A stretch of DNA of 64,000 nt. Source: Benincasa hispida. Its lineage: Eukaryota > Streptophyta > Magnoliopsida > Cucurbitales > Cucurbitaceae. Below the pieces are notes generated by a model. The model saw only the letters and a list, made by a program, of their open reading frames with translations. It did no database searches and had not been told where the DNA came from. Each line of letters starts with the position of its first letter. Position 1 is the first letter of the stretch. Shown piece after piece: positions 56,331 to 64,000 of the stretch. The stretch is from contig NC_052350.1 of NCBI RefSeq assembly GCF_009727055.1, positions 29,848,208 to 29,912,207 on the forward strand, read 5' to 3'. A program made the position numbers and the translations under genes.

Positions 56331-57112
56331 CAGTTGGGAGTTTTATGTACGCAATGTTATGTACATGCCCTGACATATGCTTTGTAGTTGGAATCGTCAG
56401 TAGGTCCAATTCAATCCAGGACACAGTCATTGAACTGCTGTAAAAAACATCCTCAAGTATCTTAGTAGAACGAGGGACTATATGTTTGTATATGGACCTA
56501 AGGATTTGATCCTCACAGGATACACTGATTCTGATTTCCAAACCGACGAAGATTCAAGGAAATCTACTTCAAGATTAGTTTTCACTCTTAATGGGGGAGC
56601 TATAGTTTGAAGAATCATTAAGCAAAGTTGTATCGCTGACTCCACAATGGAAGCAGAATACGTGGCTGCATGTTAAGCTGCTAAAGAAGCAGTATAGCTA
56701 TGCAAATTCTTGGCTGATTTGGAAGTAGTTCCAAATATGCAGCTACCTATCACACTGTATTGTGACAATAGTGATGCTGTTTCCAAGTTGGAAGAACCAA
56801 GTAGTCACAAATGTGGAAAACATATTGAGAGAAAGTACCATCTCATCAGAGAGATCGTACACCAAGGAGATGTGATCGTCACAAAGATAGCCTCTGAAGA
56901 CAACCTTACTGATCCATTTACAAAGGCCCTCTCGACTAAAGTGTTCGAGGGCCACCTGGTTAAACTAGGACTCCGTGTGATGTAATCTAGGGAAAGTGGG
57001 AGAAAATCTATGGTATTGATGATGCCCTAGTTTATTGTATTTTCCCTTTATTTTTCTCAACATTGTATTGCATATATTTGTTCTCACTAGAGTTTTAGTC
57101 CAAGTGGGAGAT
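56331..57112 (+). pseudogene. Copia D RNase H (right part) and polypurine tracts
   Basis: It picks up exactly where 47071 stopped: the joined frame reads ...IPYAS then AVGSFMYAML and CPDICFVVGIVSR. Further on come TDSDFQTDEDSRKS, TMEAEYVAA, LYCDNSDAVSKLEEPSSHK and HIERKYHLIREIVHQGDVIV, and DPFTKALSTKVFEGHL ends pol at 56985. Stops at 56608 and 56697 replace Trp codons. AGTGGGAGA occurs at 56994 and again at 57103, the latter directly before the 3' LTR. Confidence 0.88.
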
Positions 57113-57186
57113 TGTTGGAAATTTCTTAGAACTCACAGTTCGTGTTAAACATTCTATTTATCAATAAAATATTATTGATTAGTTTA
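57113..57186 (+). mobile_element. Copia D 3' LTR, first part (also the 5' LTR of F)
   Basis: TGTTGGAAATTTCTTAGAAC and the next 54 bases match the start of the D 5' LTR. The LTR is interrupted at 57187 and resumes at about 58025. Confidence 0.85.
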
Positions 57187-58024
57187 TGTTGGGGTTGATG
57201 CCCTAAAGTCTCGTGTCTTGTAGTTTGTAAACAATTTGTACGAACGCTTGTGTTATATAATATATGATATTTACTTCACATCTTGATTTTGCTCAGTTGT
57301 ATGTTTTATTTGCTTTACGAAAAACCAATAAACATAAAATCCCTGATTATCTGTATGTAACTTAAGCATGTATGTGGTGACATACAAGTGGATCATGTCT
57401 TGAGTGATAACCAAAATGGTCTGTAGTATATGAATATAGGAGGGAAACCTTATCCTGGTAATGCTACGGATGCGGCCTGCTTTGTGGAATGGTCACAAGT
57501 GTTTTGACTTATCATTGATGGTCTGATCCTAATCATTCGTGTAGGGGACATGCGAGTGGGGGCGTCCTATATAAAAAGTTTGTATAAGACCTGACCATGA
57601 AGTGTTAACGTCTCGTTATATAACACCATTCATGACAGAGACTACCATTTTAGGCTGCGTTTTCTAAACGATCGCCTGGCGATTCAAGACCCGGTTTGCC
57701 TGTGAACCGGTTCGCTCAATGAAAAATGTAATAGATAGGGTTATTTCATTGACCTTTTTTTTGTAAAGGCTCTTCCCGGTCCATTAATCCTTAGTTTAAT
57801 ACATGCGATGTATGGTTTTACATGTCATATGGTATGCATATATAGTAAATCCCACCTTAGCTTCTCTAAATTATAATATTTACAATAAAGAGATGATGCA
57901 TATATAGTAAATCCCACCTTAGGTTATGCATTGGTCATGCGTCATCTCTTTATTGTAAATATTATAATTTAGAGAAGCATGATTTAATTATGTAAGATCA
58001 TGCTCATACATCATATAATATAAG
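57187..58024 (+). mobile_element. Copia fragment E (LTR start fused to leader), inserted in the LTR
   Basis: It starts TGTTGGGGTTGATGCCCTAA, an LTR of the C subfamily, and follows it for about 465 bases. At 57652 it jumps to leader sequence ('gattcaagacccggtttgcc', 'ctgtgaaccggttcgctc') also found in F at 60390. The rest of the LTR and the primer site are deleted. It contains a templated inverted duplication (57860-57978). Flanks GTTTA and ATTTA could be a decayed target duplication, but the right end is not an LTR end, so the insertion mechanism is unclear. Confidence 0.7.
57860..57978. repeat. 38-bp inverted repeat with flanking direct repeat
   Basis: Bases 57860-57897 (GCTTCTCTAAATTATAATAT...) are the inverse complement of 57941-57978, with one mismatch. 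A direct repeat, GCATATATAGTAAATCCCAC then CTTAG, precedes both the left arm (about 57837) and the spacer (about 57898). Sister leaders (60.53-60.63 kb) have only the right-hand version. Confidence 0.85.
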
Positions 58025-59716
58025 AATTTATTCAATAAAGTTAATGATTTTGCATTCTATTATGAAAATCCAATAAACATATCCATGGTTATAGTGTGAA
58101 TACTTTAACTTTATATGGTGACGTAAACAGGATCAAGTTAATAGTATATGGCCTAATGGTCTAATAAGTATATGAATGAAATTGGGTATCTTATCCTGGT
58201 AACACTATTGGATGCAGCCCATTTTGTAGGTAATACAAATGATGTGATCCACAGATCATTCATGTAGAGACATGTGAGTGGGGGCATCTAATGCAATGAG
58301 TTTACACATAGAGTGGACCACGAAAAAAGTCACTTATCTTTATAACGATTGTTTACTGTTAAAACTGACTATTTCATTATTAAGTAACCTAGGATAACTC
58401 GATCTTAATCCTGAGCTAGCTATGAACTCCTGTTTGTTTCGGATTATCCTTTGATCTACATGGGTGAGAGTAGTCCAATAGTACTGCTCAATAAGCCTTC
58501 CATTTTAGGGATAAGACTGGATGAATAGCCGGGGACATAGCCTTGCAAGATGGAATTCACTCCTACTCGATTTAGGGTTAGCAGATAGGTTGTTCTCTTA
58601 AGTATTGATTCTAGGTCTTGAACAATCGGGGCCCCGCCTTCTCCTGATGGAAAAATGACTTGATTCATAGGTATTGAATCAAAATTGTTCATTAGAGGGT
58701 CAGTAGGAACTTAAGGAATGAGATGTATTCACAGGGGTAAAATGGTGATCTTGACCCAGCTGATTACGAACGACCTGTGAAGGATCGACTTACTGATCAT
58801 GGTTATATAAAGTGGACATAATATATCTACAGTGAGAGGAGTTCTACTATAGGCTTTAGTGGAGTGATCCATTAGTTAATGAATGGGGGTTAATTCGGCG
58901 TAATGAGTTTAGCCAATTAATCTCGGATCTTTGGAGCCTATGATCTGTAGGTCCGCGAGGTTCCCCTACTAGCTCGTAAATGGATTAGCTTTAGAGTAGC
59001 ATGATAAGTTAATTTGAAATGTTCAAATCAGAATTAAACGGAATAGGAGAATTTATATTTAAATATATGAAGGTGGATTTGTGTAAAATTAATTTATTAT
59101 TTGATATTTAATTAATTAGAATTAATTGATTTATTTAAATAATTATTTATTAATTTTATTAGAAAATTAATTTATGAAATTAAGTTTACAAAATTAATAA
59201 TGTTTTCAATTTTTTGAAATCAAATTGATTTTTCAAATCATTTATGAAATTAAAATATTGGAAAATCAACATAAAATGGATTTATGAGTTTTTCTATTAA
59301 AGCCTCAACTAGCTCACACCAAACCCACTTCATATGGCTTCAATAACTCCAAGCATGAGCTGCATCTCATGCAACCATCTTCTTTGCATGAGAGACCTGC
59401 AATAAATAAAGAAGATTGGAGTGAAATTGAGGCATGCATTCAAAGAATTTTTATTGAAAAATTCGGGTTAAAGGAACGTTTGGTGTGTACTGCTTATCAC
59501 ATAGCAAACTGAGAGGAGCAGTTTTTGGACGAGAACGAGATTTGAGGCAAAGAAGGGTTCTTCAACTGGTATGTATTTCGTTCTCTTTTTGTTTAAAGTT
59601 TCAAAGCATGCCTGTAATTTGTTATCTGTTCGATTGTGAATACGGTAATTCTATCACAATGAGTTTGGAACGATCTTGCTTTCGCTTAGAGGTACTCTTT
59701 GATAAGAGTTCCTTCA
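58025..59716 (+). mobile_element. Copia D 3' LTR, second part (also the 5' LTR of F)
   Basis: It resumes 'atttattcaataaag' and follows the D 5' LTR through 'ggtgacgtaaacaggatcaa', 'ggtaacactattggatg', 'gatccacagatcattcatgt' and 'agctcgtaaatggattagc'. Its last 600 bases contain sequence lacking in the 5' LTR. It ends ...GAGTTCCTTCA immediately before a primer site, so it also acts as the 5' LTR of element F. Confidence 0.8.
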
Positions 59717-59718
59717 AT

Positions 59719-59730
59719 TGGTATCAGAGC
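59719..59730 (+). other. Primer binding site (tRNA-Met) of copia F
   Basis: TGGTATCAGAGC is a perfect match to the plant copia consensus, two bases after the LTR end at 59716. It is the best-preserved primer site of the three copia elements. Confidence 0.92.
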
Positions 59731-61050
59731 TAGGTTCTGATATTCCAAATTCATTGATGCAAAGAATAACATTTACTTTCTCGGTGGTAAAGCATGTCTA
59801 CTCTCTGTTTAATTGTTAAATAGTTATATGGATGTGGATTAATGGAGTTTCTGGGATGAAGTCTCTGGTTGTTTAAATTCTTTTACATTTGAAGTTAATT
59901 GTAAGGGCCCTTGTGTTTTGGGCATATTAACTTGCTATCGAGTCTGTAATTTCAAAGAGTTTGAGTCGTTGAGTCGTTCGTGCTGAGGCTTCAAGGCAAG
60001 GAGTTGTTGTTCTTTGAGGTTGGAGACGACCAAGCGTTGGTCGGATCGTGTAAACGATGGGGTAAATGATCGTAGAATATCGGATACTCGAGAGCAGGTT
60101 GACGAGCGCGCACTAGATGATCGTATAGATTAGTAAGCTTCATCGCTTTGTTCCTGACTATACGATTGCAGGGTAAAATGTTTACTTATCGCTTGTTAAG
60201 TGATAGTCTAGACGATCGGGCTTCACAGCAACATCGTCGTCTAAAAGACTCGTGTGTTTATGTTTTGTACGCTAAACGATCGGGTACCTTATGCTTCATC
60301 ACATAGTTATTGGTACTCGATTGTAGCTAAACGATTGTGTATACTCGACCGCGTTTACTAAACGATGGGAGCTTCGCCCGGGTGGTTCAAGACTCGGTTC
60401 GCCTGTGAACCGGTTTGCTTGATGGAAAATGTAATAGATAGAATCTTTATTTTCGGTTTTGAGGCGGTTCATCTCGGTCCATTAATCTTTGTGAATGTAC
60501 GTAGGATGTATGTTTATTTATATGTCATATGGTATGCCATATAGAAGAAAACCCACCTTAGGTCATGCATTGGTCATGCATCATCTCTTTATTATAAGTG
60601 TTATAATTTAGAGAAGCATGATTTAAATTACATAAGAGCATGCTCGTGCATAATATAATATAAGAGTTATATTTATGTATGCATAAAGCATAGACATGCA
60701 TCATCTTTATATTATAAGTGTTATAGTATAAGGGTGTATGAATGCATGTTTCCTTGGTTCATTACTTGTATATAAAAGTTATGTATAGTAATGAACGGAC
60801 ATTGCATGAAGCATGCACATAGGTTTTAGTTGTTTCTTTTATAAGATTTATAAAGAAATTAGAACTAAAATCTATAAGAAAGACATGCATGCAAACTTAG
60901 GTTTGAATCATGGTTTTAAAAGTGTTTTAAAACTTAGTGGAGATAGACGTAAGATCACGATTCTAATGAGATTAGCAACCTAGGCTTTAATCTTTTAATC
61001 AGTTTAATGGGATTAAATTGACTAATAAAAGGTTAAAGTGTAGCAAATCT
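59731..61050 (+). mobile_element. Copia F untranslated leader
   Basis: It has no protein-like frame. It holds at least eight ACGATCG-type motifs between 60047 and 60370, the 'gttcaagactcggttcgcc' phrase shared with E and G, and a run of 'catgcat/ttataagtgttata' repeats (60500-60900) matching the G leader in reverse. The boundary with gag is a deletion: the gag N-terminus is missing. Confidence 0.7.
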
Positions 61051-61609
61051 ATCTATAAGGGACCTCTATTCGAGAATATGAGCTTAAGATGATGGTCCAT
61101 TGAATGTGGCAGAGATGAATAGGTTTCGAATCGATGAGGGTAGCTAGGTTAGCATTATCCTCCATTCCTTGCCGGATAGCTTCCTGCACTTTGTTAACAA
61201 TACGATTCTTAACAAAGTGGACTATACCCATACAACTCTCCTCAACGAGTTGCAGAATTTCCAATCCCTACTGAAAAGTAAGGAGAAGAGAGAAGGTGAG
61301 GAAAATGTTGCTTCATCTTCAAAGACGTTCCATAAAGCTTTGACTCAGCAACGAAGTCTGCACCTTCTACTCCTTACACTGGAAAGTGGAAGAAGAAGAA
61401 GGGTGGTAAGGGGAAGGGGAAGGCACCTGCTAACCCACAGCCTGTCGCCTAGCGGGGTAGGCGTCCGACACCGATTGACAAGGAAAAGTGTTTCCACTGC
61501 AACCAAGACAGACACTGGAAGAGGAATTGTCCTCACTGAATCAAAGAGAAGAACAAGGCTAAGGCTAAGGCCAAGGCAAAACAATGTAAATATGATTTAC
61601 TGGTGTTAG
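61051..61609 (+). pseudogene. Copia F gag (C-terminal half) with zinc knuckle
   Basis: It begins in mid-gag: TSIREYEL (D has TNVREHVL), then KMMVH and, after a one-base loss, NVAEMNRFRIDEGS, a TAG, and SIILHSLPDSFLHF. It goes on with TTLLNELQNFQSLLKSKE, a basic stretch, and the zinc knuckle KCFHCNQDRHWKRNC (about 61489), where the usual Gly before His is Arg. The first third of gag is absent. Several frames are needed to read it. Confidence 0.83.
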
Positions 61610-62310
61610 AAACTTGTTTAGTGGAGAATGATGATTCTATCTGAATTATTGATTTGGGCGCCACTAATCATGTTTGTTCTGCTTTTCAGGGGATTAGATC
61701 CTGGCGGCAGCTGAAGATTGGTGAGATGACGATGCGAGTAGGCATTGGGCACGTTGTCTCAGCTATGGCAGTGGGAGGGATCCATTTGACTTTACAGAAG
61801 AAATTTCTTGTATTACATGATGTATTGCTGGTTCTTGAGTTGAAAAGGAACCTAATTTCTGTAAAGTACTTATTACAGTGTAAATATACTCTTGAGATTA
61901 ATTTGAATAATGTATTTATTCATAAAGATGGAGTTAAAGTCTGTATAGCAAATCTGGAAAATAACTTGTATGTACTAAGGCCATTAGCAACGAATTCCCT
62001 CCATAATATAGAGATGTTTAAAACTGTCATAACTCGAAATAAACATCAACGAGTTTCTCTAAAAGAAAATGCCCAACTTTGGCAACTTCGATTAGGGTAC
62101 ATCAATCTCAATAAGATTGAGAGGTTGGTGAAGAATGGCCTTCTAAGTGAGTTAGAGGAAAATTCTTTACCAATGTGCGAATCTTGCCTTGCGGGTAAGA
62201 TGACTAAAAGACCTTTTACTGGAAAAGGTTATCGAGCCAAAGAGCCTCTAGAGTTAGTGCATTTTGACCTCTGTGCTCCGATGAATGTGCAAGCCAGGGG
62301 AGACTATTAG
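61610..62310 (+). pseudogene. Copia F protease, GAG-pre-integrase and start of integrase
   Basis: After a TGA at 61642 (in place of a conserved Trp) the protease motif reads IDLGATNHVCS, with Leu in place of the Ser found in active relatives. A 218-codon open frame then covers LKRNLISVKYLLQ, ANLENNLYVLRPL, WQLRLGYINLNKIERLVKN, MCESCLAGKMTKRPFTG and LELVHFDLCAPMN with the first integrase Asp. It ends at a TAG at 62308 where relatives have Gln or Glu. Confidence 0.87.
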
Positions 62311-62860
62311 TATTTCATCACTTTTATTGATGATTACTCTAGGTATGGGTATGTTTATTTAATGCAATGAAAGTCTAAATCCTTTGAAAAGTTCAGAGAG
62401 TTCAAGGCTGAAGTTGAAAATGCATTGGATAGACAGGTAAAGACACTTTGATCGGATCGAGGTGGAGAGTTTTTGGATTCGGGGTTCCAAGACTATTTGA
62501 TAGAACATGGAATTGTTTCCCAACTCTCAGTATCGGGTACACCTCAGCAGAATGGTGTAGCAGAGAGGAGAAATAGAATCTTGTTGGACATGGTTCGATC
62601 GATGATGAGTTACGCTTCCTTACCAGACTCGTTTTAGGGTTTTGCAGTGGAGACTGCAGTGTATATACTCAACTATGTTCCTTCCAATAGTATTGCGAGA
62701 AAACCTTTGGAGTTGTCGAACGGGCGTAAAGCTAGTTTACGTCACTTCCGCATATGGGGTTGCCCAACAATGTGCTTGAGGCTAATCCAAAGAAATTGGA
62801 ACCACGGTCGAGGTTGTGCCTCTTTGTAGGCTACCCCAAAGGTACATGAGTGGGTTACTT
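62311..62860 (+). pseudogene. Copia F integrase core
   Basis: It reads FITFIDDYSRYGYVYLMQ, SDRGGEFLD (second Asp) and NGVAERRNRILLDMV (Glu), then AVETAVYILNYVPSNSIARK and GRKASLRHFRIWGCP. All catalytic residues are present. Stops at 62369, 62449 and 62636 fit CGA-to-TGA or TGG-to-TAG. A deletion near 62770 shifts the frame before LFVGYPK. Confidence 0.85.
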
Positions 62861-63479
62861 TTATGATCCGTCGAAAAAAAAGAGTGTTTATTTATACGAA
62901 CGCTACATTCTTGGAGGAGGATCAATATTAGGGAGCACAGTCCACGTAGTAAGGTCGTGTTATGTGAGCTTTCCAACGAAACTACTGAAACTTCAACAAG
63001 ACTTGTTGAAGGGCCTGCTTCATCAGTAAGAGTTATTGATGATAGTTCATCTGGTAGGTCGGTTCCACCTCAAGAATTGAGGGAACCTCGACGCAGTTAG
63101 GAGGGTTGCAAACCCGCCGTTTGCATATGGGTTTCACGAAAATCCTGCTATGGTAGCTGATGGCGACATTGAGGATTCATTAATCTTTAATCAGAAGCAA
63201 TAGAGGATGTTGACCGGGATGAATGGGTCAAAGTCATGGATCTCGAGATGGAGTTGATGTACTTCAACTCAGTATGGGATCTTTTAGATCAGCCTGATGG
63301 GGTAAGACCTATAGGTTGTAAGTGGATCTACAAGACGAAATGGGGTGTCGATGGGATGGTGCAAACCTTCAAGGCTCGACTTGTGGAAAAGGGTTATACC
63401 CAGATGGAGGGAGTCGATTATGAGGAGACTTTCTCACCTGTTCCCATGTTAAAGTCGATTTGCATCCTCCTGTCCATTG
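62861..63479 (+). pseudogene. Copia F linker and truncated RT
   Basis: The linker contains STRLVEGPASSVRVID and an R.PRRS-type motif; the RT start follows in the frame at 63236: MDLEMELMYFNSVWDLLDQP, GCKWIYKTKWGVDG, FKARLVEKGYTQMEGVDYEE and FSPVPMLKSICILLSIV. There the sequence becomes an inverted LTR end (TGAAGGAACTC at 63480). The palm motif is missing. Element I ends at nearly the same codon. Confidence 0.87.
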
Positions 63480-64000
63480 TGAAGGAACTCTTATACAAGA
63501 GTACCTGTGAGCGGAACCAGATCGTTCCAAACTCATTGTAACAGAATTTTCGCATTTACATTCTAACAGAACAAATATGCATTTCACTACTAATTACAGA
63601 CATGCTTTTAACAATTAAATAATAATAGAGCGAAATACGTACCAATTGATGAACTCTTCTTTACCAAAATCTCGCTTTCGAACAGGGACTGCTCTTCTTA
63701 TTCTTACTGGAACGTCCAAGAAATCGTTCACCAAATCACCCGATCGTCTACCCACAACGGCCTCCACACGAACACATCAATGCAGATAACACCACCACTT
63801 AGAACCCTCGGTATTCTCAGTGTGAGAATCCAGGAGGTGTGGGCTTTGTTGGATTTGGCAGAGGGAAGGAGGAGAGGAAGATCATATAGCATGACCAAGC
63901 AAGTGGGAGAGAGCTAAAGTTTATCGTATAGACAATGCTTGGTAGTTTAGGAAGCGGTACATGATCGTTTAGCAAATAGGTTGCGATCGTATAGACGATC
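63480..64000 (-). mobile_element. Inverted copia LTR at the window end
   Basis: It starts TGAAGGAACTC and follows, in reverse, the LTR end seen before the F primer site ('aagagtacctgtgagcgg', 'agatcgttccaaactcattg'), then the ACGATCGT-rich part ('cccgatcgtctaccc', 'gcgatcgtatagacgatc') and 'ggtattctcagtgtgagaat'. It resembles LTR H at 10.8 kb, with roughly a quarter of bases different by eye. It runs out of the window. Confidence 0.8.

Noticed and set aside
59485..59733. 82-codon plus ORF before the F primer site
   Set aside because: It lies in the LTR, runs through the primer site, and has no similarity to a known protein.
61049..61264. Minus-strand ORF overlapping F gag
   Set aside because: The plus strand carries recognisable gag (REYEL, LPDSFLHF). 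The minus frame is its shadow.

Overview
This is nuclear DNA from a flowering plant, most likely a dicot and plausibly a cucurbit. It is AT-rich, has a spliced host gene, and is dominated by Ty1/copia and Ty3/gypsy LTR retrotransposons of plant type (tRNA-Met and tRNA-Asp primer sites, DUF1985 sequence, several MITEs). The family placement is from memory of similar repeats; nothing in the window proves the species.

Layout. 1-12.66 kb: a nest of copia elements. A minus-strand copia (G, about 0.63-9.26 kb, both LTRs visible, cut on the left by a gypsy-type LTR) abuts a plus-strand copia pol remnant (I), which runs straight into an inverted LTR (H). A Nextera/Tn5 mosaic-end dimer flanked by a 208-bp direct duplication lies in the LTR of G and is almost certainly an assembly artefact. 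12.7-16.4 kb: a decayed minus-strand gene with a DUF1985 domain and many short phase-0 exons. 16.9-18.5 kb: a Mutator-like foldback MITE and tandem repeats. 18.57-22.5 kb: the only apparently functional host gene, a two-exon DUF946/Vps62-like gene on the minus strand (555 aa, 1566-bp intron). Exon 1 (37 codons) was found by reading upstream of the long ORF. 22.5-37 kb: AT-rich intergenic DNA with MITEs, a GATAG/CTATC palindromic array, a 620-bp purine tract and a truncated gypsy element cut by a copia LTR. 37-64 kb: a second nest. An LTR fragment (C) hosts copia D (38.4-59.7 kb). D carries a solo gypsy LTR in its leader, a complete Athila-like gypsy element (47.07-56.33 kb, TSD ATCTG) inside its RT/RNase H, and an LTR-leader fragment (E) in its 3' LTR. 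That 3' LTR is also the 5' LTR of a further copia, F, whose RT ends against an inverted LTR just as in element I.

How the parts relate. No retroelement here is autonomous. Each has several stop codons, many explained by C-to-T or G-to-A change, plus frameshifts and deletions in gag, integrase or RT. The copia elements share a leader/LTR motif built on the palindrome CTACACGATCGTGTAG and its core ACGATCGT, in one place as a roughly 41-bp tandem array. The best leads are that palindrome system, the RT/inverted-LTR junction seen twice, the DUF1985 micro-exon pseudogene, and the GATAG foldback family with its satellite-like array. No bacterial-type operon, CRISPR array, rRNA or convincing tRNA gene was seen.
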